Part shown: positions 49,404 to 59,266 of the stretch, one piece after another | Layout: each line of letters begins with the position of its first letter | How positions within the stretch are numbered: the stretch's first letter is position 1 | NCBI RefSeq assembly: GCF_032884065.1 | Contig: NC_088866.1 | Span: 59,710,050 to 59,774,049 of the forward strand | DNA: 64,000 nt | Source: Artemia franciscana | Lineage: Eukaryota > Arthropoda > Branchiopoda > Anostraca > Artemiidae | Direction of reading: 5' to 3' | Notes under the pieces: model-generated | What the model was told of the DNA's origin: nothing | Database searches by the model: none | What the model saw: the letters and a program-made list of their open reading frames with translations, nothing else | Program-made: the position numbers and the translations under genes

Positions 49404-49739
49404 TTACACGAAAAATATGGGTAAATGCATAGCCGCCACTGGGATTGGAACTGGTGCTGGTGCTGCCCCAATGAAATTCACAGGTTTTGGGTGTAATGCT
49501 AATAGCTGGTTTTCTGCACCATTCATTGACTCGACTGGAGACAATGGAAACAAAGATGCAATTGGTATATCAAATTTTCCCGGTCTTGCTGGCTGTGTGC
49601 CAGGTAGTGCAATTGGGGCTAAATGATTGACTCCTAGCATAGCTGCACCAGCCTCTGCAGACGTGACTGCTTTGTATTGGATCGGCGCTCCTGCTGATTC
49701 TGCTAATACTAAAGAGTTTGGGAGTAGCACTACCAAGAT
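49404..49739 (-). CDS. Secreted Ala/Pro-rich peptide, terminal exon
   Basis: A 12-T tract and AG precede the exon, which opens ILVVLLPNSLVLAESAGA, a signal-peptide core followed by a likely cleavage zone. The 111 residues are rich in Ala, Pro and Val with PIAL, VPIPVA and LPIFF segments, no Cys, and end at TAA after HLPIFFV. A short first exon carrying the Met and the N-region must lie upstream (higher coordinate) but I could not fix it. Without Cys and with A/P/V-rich low complexity, a structural or cuticle-type secreted protein is plausible; no family is recognised. The third-position pattern is protein-like, unlike the AT-rich flanks. A broken duplicate sits 250-435 bp upstream. Confidence 0.55.
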   Translation of the reverse strand: MLVVLLPNSLVLAESAGAPIQYKAVTSAEAGAAMLGVNHLAPIALPGTQPARPGKFDIPIASLFPLSPVESMNGAENQLLALHPKPVNFIGAAPAPVPIPVAAMHLPIFFV

Positions 49740-49989
49740 CTAAAAAAAAAAATTCTTAAAAAAATGGAGCCGTGTTATGGCAAAACTTATTGTAGTTAAA
49801 TTGATAAACGTATCTTCTTAAATTTTGTCTCACTTCCTTCACCTACAAAAATGAAGAGATGCATTGTTGTGAAACTATATATCGCTTACAAATGACTGAC
49901 AATGTTATTTAGTTGGTTTGAAATAAGTGCCTGATATTTACTCCAAGTAAATTAAAGAGTTTTAAGGGAGGAGCATCCTCAATCCAAAT

Positions 49990-50175
49990 TTTGTTTCCGG
50001 TTCCAGGCCTTGCTGGTTGTGTTCTAGGTAGTGCAATACGGGCTAAATGATTGACTGGTAGTATAGCTGCACCAGTGCTTTGTATGTAATCGGCATCTGT
50101 GCTTTGTAATTAATCGACAGCCCCACTGATTATGCTAATACTAAGGAGTTTGGGAATAGCAACACGATAAAACAT
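49990..50175 (-). pseudogene. Broken duplicate of the 49404-49739 exon
   Basis: Matches the 5' half of the exon at 49404 over about 180 bp (GGCTAAATGATTGACT, TATAGCTGCACCAG, CTAATACTAA, GAGTTTGGGA in order). It has a small internal duplication of the GTGCTTTGTA segment and in-frame stops. It is in the same orientation and placed just upstream. A failed tandem duplicate of the exon. Confidence 0.75.
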
Positions 50176-50183
50176 AAAAACAT

Positions 50184-50390
50184 GCACGCCAAAATAAAAA
50201 CATGCATTAATTCAAAAACGTTCAGAAATTAAATGAAAAAAACAAGTTCTTTTAACTGTAAGTAAGGAGCGATATTAAAACTTAAGACGAACAGAAATTG
50301 TTCCTTATATGAAAGGGGTTGTCCCCTCCTCAACGCCTCGCTCTTTACGCTAAAGTTATTTATTGTTTAAAAAAGTAGAGTTGTGAAATG
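50184..50390 (+). repeat. HPR fragment almost identical to 54390-54594
   Basis: Starts in AAAATAAAAACATGCATTAA and covers the left arm of hairpin 2. It differs from 54390-54594 at only a few positions, including shared rare variants such as GAAATTGTTCCTTATATG. All other copies are far more diverged. Confidence 0.85.
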
Positions 50391-51976
50391 AAGAGATGTA
50401 TAGTGTTACTTGCAATTCATTAGGAGCTTATTAGAATGTAAGAAACATATCATAAAAATTTTAAAATGATAAACACTGCAAAAGCATTTAAAGTTTGGTC
50501 TAATGCCAAATGTAGGCATTTTTAGAGCTTTGATTTGCCTATAAAACATTGTAATTGAAATGAATATGGTTTCAACAAGAATAGATTACTCGGTCCCATA
50601 AGAAGGTGCGACTTGGATGAGAATTAGGACATCAAATTTGATATTACTAAGAACCTCAAAACAAAAAATTCCAGATGTGTCTCCAAAAAACCAAATGTCA
50701 TATTTTTTTGAAGAATAGTCACTGATACGTATTTTTTTAACGGGTAGCAGTTACTACCGCTATTTCTAAACATTTATCCAAGCACCATTGCACTCGAGGC
50801 GAGCAAAGCTATTTGTGCTGCTCGTCTATGCAATGTGTTCAGGTTCTCCCCCTTTATCTCTCCATAAAATCCCTATTTCCTCTGTATCCTTCGGTTTCAA
50901 CTTTTCTATCTTACCCAGGGACGTCCTGCTTTTCGTTCGGCCCTGTTAGTCTGCCAAATGGAATTATTTTCGGCATCCTATTATAATTTATACTCAAAAC
51001 ATGAACTAGCCTTTCTTACATTACCGTCCTAGAAAATGAGCGAAAATCTAATTTTTCTCACAGCTTTATTTCTTGATATACATTCATTTAGACTAGGAAG
51101 CAAAGTATCCTGAGAAAGTTCCTCTAGAAAAATCTAGCATATATTCACAATTCTTAGAAGCACCCATATTCGGCAGTATTTGGGCAAATAGCGTTTATGG
51201 AATACAACATCGTAAATGCATTTCAATACAAAGGTAATATGGTACATCTAGCTAAAATTGGCTTAAATACGAGATAAGATTAAGTAATTAATATTAGTAA
51301 ACTTTAATTAATACAAAAGGTATAACAAAATTCCGCTTTAGCCAACAGAGAGTACAGATGGATATGTCAGCTTAATACATAGAACATAAAGATAAAATTA
51401 ACTCTTCAAAGTAATAAATCTTCAGACATAACTAGAATAGATCAAGACAACAGGATAAGAATAGATCAAAAGGCAAAAAAGAAGGAGAAAGAACAGAGAA
51501 AAAAAAGTATAGGCCATTTCAGTGCAATTTTGAATCAGGCCAAAATAAAAAAATGAATTTAACATTCATAAGTCCCTATATCTGGACAAAGAATAATCTC
51601 AAATTTTTTATTTTAATTATTTTTTTATTGGTGAACAATTCTTTGAAATTATTTTAGCCAAATTTAAATGTATTTGCAGTATAGAGATCTGATACCTCAA
51701 TGAAAATCTAGCCCTTTCTAATTTAAGTAAAGGAAGATGAAGCTTATAGGAGCGAACATGGACAAAAAAACGAAACCCCGGCAACAGCCTTATCATGGAA
51801 AAAGTCTGTTGGAGATTAAATGTCAAAAATTTACATTGTTCTTTGTAATTCTTGCTTCAAATTAAGAATATCCAGAAATAAAAAGAGGGTATGGGTTTCC
51901 GATAGAATTTGTAGGTTTTTAAGGCAAACGATAAAAGATCTAAGAATTCTTACTGCCTTCTGGATTATCCTTAGGG
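50391..51976. other. Intergenic, no gene seen
   Basis: AT-rich, with nothing assigned. The first exon of the secreted-peptide gene could lie here. Confidence 0.35.
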
Positions 51977-51984
51977 GTTGTAAG

Positions 51985-52157
51985 CAGAGCCGTTCCTAGG
52001 GTTGGTGCTGCCTCCAGATCCAAACATAAGCAAAAACGCTCCTAGGGTCAAATCAAAGTGAAATCTGATCAAAGTTGGCTGTTTCCCAGCCACACTCCCT
52101 GCCCCGATTATGCTACCTGGAGCAGATGAACCGGTTGCCCCCTTAGTAATGGCTCTG
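51985..52157 (+). mobile_element. hAT-type MITE with target duplication
   Basis: 173 bp with imperfect terminal inverted repeats (CAGAGCCGTTCCTAGGG against the complement of the 3' end CAGAGCCATTACTAAGGG). It is flanked by an exact 8-bp duplication GTTGTAAG (51977-51984 and 52158-52165). The 8-bp duplication and CAGAG-type ends are the hAT signature. It is non-coding, so must have been moved by another element's transposase. Confidence 0.88.
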
Positions 52158-52189
52158 GTTGTAAGTGAACCACAAAAGTGTTAACATAA

Positions 52190-53050
52190 ATTATTGAAAA
52201 ATATTTAAGATAGGGTTCAGTAAGTGAATGATACAAGATTTTAAGAATATAGAAGAGAACCACATTTTATTCCGTAAACACCTTCCAAATGATGAGCAAG
52301 CTTTAGATGCAAATAATCAGAGTGTTTGCAAAAAGAAAACGTCTCATATGTAATGATCCTAAGACAGCTAAATGACTTAACCCCTATTTTGACCTAAGGC
52401 TAGTTCCTCTATTCTGATCTTGTGCAGTGCCTGCTTTGAGTGCCCAAATCTCATGACCTCAGTTTTGGGTAAATTTGGAGCCAAAAAATTGCAAGGAAAC
52501 CACGTAATAGGAGAATTCACTGTTGTCATGAGATATTCGACCAGCCAGGAAGGAGTTTTACTGTCGCTGGAGTACCATCTGAAAAACTACTGCTAGGTTG
52601 TCATTAGAAGGGAAACATCTTGGTTAGTCATTAATGTAAATAATGAATAATAATGATAATATTACTGACCTCTCAGGGAAACTAATATTATCTAGAGACC
52701 TAAGATTTGATGCGTGACCATTTCCATCCATATGAATTTTTCTGCCAGGCAAAATTAAAAATTTGTTTTTTTTTTCAAGTAGGATTCTGTGATTTGCCAT
52801 GTTAAATGCCCTCTTTGTGTCATAAAAAAAGGGTTTAGTTTTTATCATTGAGAGAATCATTAATGCTTGTTATAAGTACAGCTATAGCTTGGTCGGTTGA
52901 ATAACAGATCCTGAATCCAAATTGATTCTTGGAAAAAATTGTTTTATCAACATATAAACAATTGGGTTTTAAATTAATTTTTCTAGTATCATTGACAGAG
53001 AGGAAAAATAACTATTGGTAGATAATTAACGACATTTTTTTTTTAAATTT
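52190..53050 (-). pseudogene. LINE reverse-transcriptase remnant, palm region
   Basis: Minus-strand translation gives SKNQFGFRICYSTDQAIAVL, then DTKRAFNMANHRILLEK (compare D-x-x-K-A-F-D-x-V-N-H), then PERSVILSLLFIIYIND (compare P-Q-G-S-V-L-G-P-L-L-F), then FLAPNLPKTEVMRFG, and weaker thumb pieces down to about 52190. The Asp after A-F is replaced by Asn and the frame changes several times, so it is dead. Typical of Jockey/CR1-type LINEs. Confidence 0.75.
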
Positions 53051-53063
53051 GAAGGCAACTTCC

Positions 53064-54730
53064 CGAATCAAACAGTTCGAGGTATCGAACTGTAGTAAGG
53101 AGCGAGGCTCAATAGTAACCAAAACTCGAAAAAACGAAATTTTTGATACCAATAGTTACATCAAAAGAATCACATTTTAATGCTGATTTTAAATATGTAA
53201 GTTTCATTAAGTTTAGTCTTACCCATCAAAAGTTACGAGCCTGAGAAAAATTTGCCTTATTTTAGAAAATAGGGGCAAACACCCCCTAAAAGTCATGGAA
53301 TCTTAGAGAATCCTACCGTAGAAGTTTGAAGCTCCTATCTACAAAAATGTGGAATTTTGTATTTTTTGCCAAAAGATAGATCAGAAATCCGTGTTTCTTG
53401 TTTTTTTTTTCCATGGGTGATCGTATCGACTCAGTAGTCCTAGTATGTTGAAAGAGGACTCATTCTAAAGGAAATTAAAAGTTCTAGGGCCTTTTTTGAG
53501 TGCCCAAAAAATAGGAGGGCACCTAGGCCCCCTCCCACGCTCATTTTTTTCCCAAAGTGACCGGATCAAAATTCTGAGATAACCATTTTATTCAGCATGG
53601 TCGAAAAAACCTAATAACTATGTCTTTGGGAACAACTTCATCTCCCACAGTCCCCGGAGGATGGGCTGCAAGTTACAAACTTTTACCATTGTTTACATAC
53701 AGTAATGGTTATTAATAAGTGTACGACGTTTACAGGGGAATTTTTCAGTTTGAGGTGGGGGTGGGTCGGGGGGAGGGGTTTACGTGGGAGGATCTTTCCA
53801 TGAACAAATTTATCATGAGGGAGGAGAATTTCCACGAAGGGCGTGCGGAATTTTCTAGCATTATTAAAAAAAAACCCTGAGAAAATAAATGATTTTTTTA
53901 AAACTTGAATTGATGAGCTGCATTAAAACTTAAAATGAACAGAAAATATTACGTATATAAGGGAGTTCGTCTCCTCAACAATACCTTGCTGTTTACGCTA
54001 ACGTATTTTTAGTAAATTCAACTATTTATTCTACAGTCTTTGTGATTCAGGGGTAATTCTTGAAGAATTGGGACAAAATTCAAGCTCTAGTGTAATGAGC
54101 AAGGTATTGATGAGGGGGCGAGCCCCCTCATACACGTAATAAACATACACAAATATAGAAGTTCATTACGTAAGTTAATTCGTAAGTTCCGTATATGTAT
54201 TACTAACAAAAACGTTCGTAAAAAATACAATTCTAGTTGCATTTTTAAGCAACCAAATATTGAAGGGCAACTAGGCTTCCTTCCCCGCCTCTTTGTCTTA
54301 TAAAAATCATCTGATCAAAACTGTGAGAAAGCAATATAGTAAAAAAAAATAATATGCAAATTTCATTTTAATTATTCATGTACGTTGAGCCAAAATAAAA
54401 ACATGCATTAATTCAAAAACGTTCAGAAATTAAATGAAAAAAACAAGTTCTTTTAACTGTAAGTAAGGAGCGACATTAAAACTTAAGACGAACAGAAATT
54501 GTTCCTTATATGAAAGGGGTTGTCCCCTCCTCAACGCCTCGCTCTTTACGCTAAAGTTATTTATTGTTTTAAAAAGTAGAGTTGTGACAAATAGTCAAAC
54601 TTTAGCGTAAAGAGCGAGGCGCTGAGGAGGGGACAATACCTTTTGTATATGGAACAATTTCTGTTCATTTTAAGTTTTAATGTCGCTCGTTACTTGCAGT
54701 TAAAAAAACCTTGTTTTTTTTTGTTTAATT
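53064..54730 (+). repeat. HPR hairpin repeat, near-complete copy
   Basis: Head TCAAACAGTTCGAGGTATCG, body, hairpin 1 near 53910-54140, interval, and hairpin 2 with complete arms (about 54455-54560 and 54595-54705). The arms share the private variants GAAATTGTTCC and TTGTCCCCTCC. Confidence 0.87.
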
Positions 54731-54954
54731 GCGGGAAAGATCCGAAGTACTACTGATGAATTATAGATATGAAGTAATGGGACAGAAATTACACTAATTT
54801 ATCTTAAAAATAATTCAATACTTTCACAAATATGGTTATACAAATTATTATAAGTATAATAATATAATAATTACATAATTTAATAAATTAAATAATTTTA
54901 TAAATATTTTGGCTCACCACACATGAATATTTAAAACGAAATTTGCATATTAAG

Positions 54955-55985
54955 AATTTTTTTGGCTAAATAGCTTTCTCATAGTTTTTATGGGGCGATT
55001 TTGAAAGAGGGGTGGGGGAAGAGGCCTAGTTGCCCTCCAATATTTGGTTATTTAATAATACAACTAGACCTTTTTTTACGAACCTTTTTGTTAGTAATAA
55101 ATATATGTACCTCACGAATTAACTTACGTAATGAATTTCTGTAAGAATAACCCCTGAATCACAAAGGCCGTAGAATAAATAGTTGAAATTACTAAAAAAA
55201 ATACTTTAGCGTCAAGAGCAAAGTATTGTGGAGGAGACGGATTCCCTTATATACGTAAATTTTCTGTTCATTTTAAGTTTTAATGCTGCTCATTAATTAC
55301 ATTGGAAAAAATTATTTATTTTCTCATTATTTTTTTAAATAATGCTAGAAAATCCTGCGCCCCCTTCATGTAAATACTCTTCCCTCATGATAAATTCCTC
55401 CACAGAAAGATTCTCCAATTTAACCCCCTCCCCTATCCCATACCCACCCCAACTCGTAAAAGTCCTCCTAAAAACGTATATACACATCCCGATAGCCATT
55501 AATATATGTAAACAATGGTCAAAGTTTGTAACTTGCGGCCCCTCCTCTGGGGACTGTGGGGGATTAAGTCGTCCCCAAAGACATAGTCATTAGGTTTTTC
55601 GACTATGCTGAACAGATTGGCTATCTCAAAATGTTGATCCGGTGACTTAGGGAAAAAAATGAGGGTGAGGGTCATTTAAAAAGGGCACTAGAACTTTTAA
55701 TTTCCGTTAAAATGAGTCCTCTCGTGATATTCTAGGACCACTGGGCCGATACGATCACCCCTGGGGATAAAAAAACAAAAGACAAATAAACACGCATCCA
55801 TGATCCGTCTTCAGGCAAAAAATACGAAATTCCACACTTTTGCAAATAGGAGCTTGAAACTTCTACAGTAGAGTTTTCGGTAATATTGAATCTGATGGTG
55901 TGATTTTTGTTAAGATTCTATAGCTTCTAGGGAGTGTTGTCCCCTATTTTCTAAAATAAGGCAAATTTTCTCAGGCTCGCAATTT
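54955..55985 (-). repeat. HPR hairpin repeat, head and hairpin 2 missing
   Basis: Minus-oriented copy running from the interval (GGCTAAATAGCTTTCTCATAG) through a deleted hairpin 1 to the body. It ends at AATTTTCTCAGGCTCG, two or three bases before the next copy's head. Confidence 0.82.
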
Positions 55986-55987
55986 TC

Positions 55988-58242
55988 AAACAGTTCGTGG
56001 TAACGAACTGTAGTAAGGAGCGACCCGGCTCAATAGTAAACGAAACTCTAAAAAACGGAATTTCGATGCTAAAAGATATATCAAAAGAATCAGATTTTTA
56101 TGCTGATTTCAAATATATAATTTTCACCAAATTTAGTCTTTGTCATCAAAAGTTACGAGCCTGAGAAAATTTGCCTTATTTTGGAAAATAGGGGGTAACA
56201 CCCCCTAAAAGTCACAGGATCTTAACGAAAATTACACCATCGCATTCAGCGTATCAGAGAACCCTATAGAAAAAATTTCAAGGTCCAATCTACAAAAATG
56301 TGGAATTTCGTATTTTTTGCCAGAAGACAAATCACGGGTGCGTGTTTATTTGTTTTTTTGTTTTTTGTTTTTGTTTTTTTTCCCAGGGGTCATCGTATCG
56401 ACCAAGTAGTCCTAGAGTGTTTCAAGAGGGCTCATTCTAACGGAAATGAAAAGTTCTAGTGCCCTTTTTAAGTGACCAAAAAAATTGGAGGGCACCTAGG
56501 CCCCCTCCCACGCTCATTTTTTTCCCAAAGTCAACGGATCAAAATTTTGAGATAGCCATTTTGTTCCGCATAGTCGAAAACCATAATAACTATGTCTTTG
56601 GGGATGACTTACCCCCCACAGTCCCTGGGGGAGGGGCTGCAAGTTACAAACTTTGACCAATGTTTACATACAGTAATGGTTACTGGGAAGTGTACCGACG
56701 TTATCAGGGGGATTTTTTTGGTTTGGGTGTGGGGTTCAGGGGAGGGGGCTATATGGGAGGATCTTTCCTTGGAGGAATATTTCATGGGGGAAGAGAAATT
56801 CAATGAAAAGGGCGCAGGACTTTCTAGCATTACTATAAAAAAAAACAATGAAAATATAAACATGAAAAAGTTTTTTCAATCGAAAGTAAGGAGAAGCATT
56901 AAAACTTAAAAAGGAACAGAGATTATTACGCATATGAGGGGTTCTAAAAATACTTTAGCATAAAGAGTGAGGTATTTAGGAGGAGATAAACACTTCACTC
57001 TTTATGCTAAAATTTTTTTAATAATTTCAACTATTTATTCTACGGCCTTTCTGATTCAGGGGTCATTCTTAAAGAATTGGGATAAAACAAGATTTAGTGT
57101 GAAGAGCGAGGTATTAACGAGGGGACCAGCCCCCTCATATATATAATCAAAAATATAAGAATATAAAAGTTTGTTACGTAAGTTAATTCTTAAGTTACGT
57201 ATTTTTTTTTTACTAATAAAAACGTTCGTTAAGAATAAAAGATCTAGGTGCCTTTTTAAGTAACCGAAAAATTGGAGGGCAACAAGACCTCCTTCCCCAC
57301 CCCTTATTTCTCAAAATCGTCTGATCAAAACTAAGAGAAAGCCATTTAGCCAAAAAAAGAATTAATATGCAAATTTCATTTTAATAATTTATGTACGGAG
57401 AACCAAAATCAGACATGCATTAATTAAAAAACTTTCAGAAATTAAACAAAAAAAAACAAGTTTTTTTAAATGAAAGTAAGGAGCGACATTAAATATAAGA
57501 ATATAAAAGTTTGTTACGTAAGTTAATTCTTAAGTTACGTATTTTTTTTTACTAATAAAAACGTTCGTTAAGAATAAAAGATCTAGGTGCCTTTTTAAGT
57601 AACCGAAAAATTGGAGGGCAACAAGACCTCCTTCCCCACCCCTTATTTCTCAAAATTGTCTGATCAAAACTAAGAGAAAGCCATTTAGCCAAAAAAAGAA
57701 TTAATATGCAAATTTCATTTTAATAATTTATGTACGGAGAACCAAAATCAGACATGCATTAATTAAAAAACTTTCAGAAATTAAACAAAAAAAAAAACAA
57801 GTTTTTTTAAATGAAAGTAAGGAGCGACATTAAAACTTAAAACGAACAGAAATTACTCCGTATATGAAAGGGGCTTTTCCTCCTCGACACCCCGCTCCTT
57901 GCGCTAAAGTTTGATTCTTTCTCGCAAATCTACTTTTTAAAACAATAAAAAACTTTAGCGTAAGGAGCGGGGTGTCGAGGAGGAAAAGCCCCTTTCATAT
58001 ACGGAGTAATTTCTGTTCGTTTTAAGTTTTAATGTCGCTCCTTACTTTCATTTAAAAAAACTTGTTTTTTTTTATTTAATTGACGGGTAAGACTAAACTT
58101 GATGAAACTTGTATATTTAAAATCAGCATTAAATTTGATTCTTTTGATGTAACTATTGGTAATTCCGTTTTTTAGAGTTTCGGTTACTATTGAGCCGTCT
58201 CGCTCCATACTACAGTTCGTTACCACGAACTGTTTGATAAAA
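55988..58242 (+). repeat. HPR composite with heads at both ends in opposite orientation
   Basis: Starts with TCAAACAGTTCGTGGTAACG and runs through body, hairpin 1, a duplicated interval (57151-57833) and hairpin 2 (about 57805-58070, a near-perfect palindrome). It then ends with an inverted head of about 160 bp (58080-58242, finishing ACGAACTGTTTGATAAA). The composite therefore has inverted termini of about 160 bp. Confidence 0.82.
57151..57833 (+). repeat. Tandem duplication of a 340-bp HPR interval
   Basis: 57151-57490 and 57491-57833 are almost identical (one CG/TG difference and a 2-3 bp difference in an A run). The breakpoint is at GCGACATT, inside the hairpin arm. Very recent, or an assembly artefact. 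Confidence 0.92.
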
Positions 58243-58899
58243 CATGATTGGAAGAGTAGTACGTGTTAAACAAAAGAAAGCGTAGTGCACGTTAGTTTAG
58301 TTTGATAAAATTGGTTGAAATGGGCAGCAGGTGTGTACCTAGCTCAGGAGTTTAATGCTGTCATTTATAATTATGTCTATATTTTATTTTAGATACTCAC
58401 AAATTCATTATTAAGAAAACTGTGTGATGTCTTAGTTATGGCTTTTTCAGGTGACTTCGGCCGTGCAAAAACAGCTTTCTGATTGTAGAAAAACAGACTT
58501 TTCAAAAAAATAAAAAACACTTCAATTGGCCTGATTTGCCTTTTTGAGGCTTAAAAGTACCATGCTACTGGCACTTCCTGAAAAAGTAAAAAAAAAATAC
58601 GAGAGACTTTGTCTGAGAAAGATATAATGAAGACATGACCTTACCAGCTGTCTATAAATCGCTTTGCGAGTTATTATTTTTATCGGAGAGAGACTGCGAT
58701 TGCCCCTGGAAGAGTGTGCCCTTGGGCTAAGAAGTTACCGACAAACGACAATTTAATATGAATATGTAGATAACTTCGAAGACCACACTGCCTTTCCATG
58801 ACGAAAGTAAAACAGTTCAAAATAGGGATGATACCTTTTTATTGACAGTGAAATATAAAATTATTTTACTGGATATTTCGAACACATATACAGTGTTCA

Positions 58900-58952
58900 G
58901 TTTTACTGCTGATGATGAACATTGTATATGTGTTCGAAATATCCAGTTAAAT
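58900..58952 (+). ncRNA. Hammerhead ribozyme motif, copy 1
   Basis: Core CTGATGA at 58909-58915, one unpaired T, helix II GAACAT/GTGTTC with loop TGTATAT, GAAA at 58936-58939, then TATC with the expected cleavage point after C at 58943. Helix I is formed by GTTTTACTG and CAGTTAAAT. Confidence 0.7.
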
Positions 58953-59141
58953 AATTTTATATTTCACTGTCAATAAAAAGGTATCATCCCTATTTTGAAC
59001 TGTTTTACTTTCGTCATGGAAAGGCAGTGTGGTCTTCGAAGTTATCTACGTCGAGTATATGGGGATAATGTGACCAAGGAGGTGTCTAAATATATTAACA
59101 CCCATAAGAGACATGCAAATGTTATAAATCTTTTTTTAAGA

Positions 59142-59194
59142 GTTTTACTGCTGATGATGAACACTGTATATGTGTTCGAAATATCCAGTTAAAC
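59142..59194 (+). ncRNA. Hammerhead ribozyme motif, copy 2
   Basis: Core CTGATGA at 59151-59157, one unpaired T, helix II GAACAC/GTGTTC (six Watson-Crick pairs) with loop TGTATAT, GAAA at 59178-59181, TATC, and helix I GTTTTACTG/CAGTTAAAC (eight of nine paired). The better preserved of the two. Confidence 0.75.
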
Positions 59195-59266
59195 AATTTT
59201 ATATTTCACTGTCAATAAAAAGGTATCATCCCTATTTTGAACTGTTTTACTTTTAATATGAATATG

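Larger units (their letters stand above)
58767..59251 (+). mobile_element. Retrozyme/Penelope-type insertion with hammerhead units (fossil)
   Basis: A 485-bp insertion flanked by an exact 15-bp duplication TTTAATATGAATATG (58752-58766 and 59252-59266). The parts are an inverted fragment (about 58767-58899), then a 242-bp unit (58900-59141), then a partial second unit in the same direction (59142-59251). Each direct unit opens with a hammerhead motif. The inverted fragment is the complement of the first 134 bp after the hammerhead core (58916-59049), giving a hairpin with a 16-bp loop. The unit includes a short coding-like stretch MERQCGLRSYLRRVYGD. Tandem or inverted terminal repeats with compact hammerheads are known for Penelope-like elements and for retrozymes thought to be moved by them. 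The exact target duplication suggests moderate age. Confidence 0.75.

Noticed and set aside
49417-49626. Plus-strand open frame rich in Gly and Ala
   Set aside because: It is the antisense shadow of the Ala/Pro-rich exon on the minus strand.
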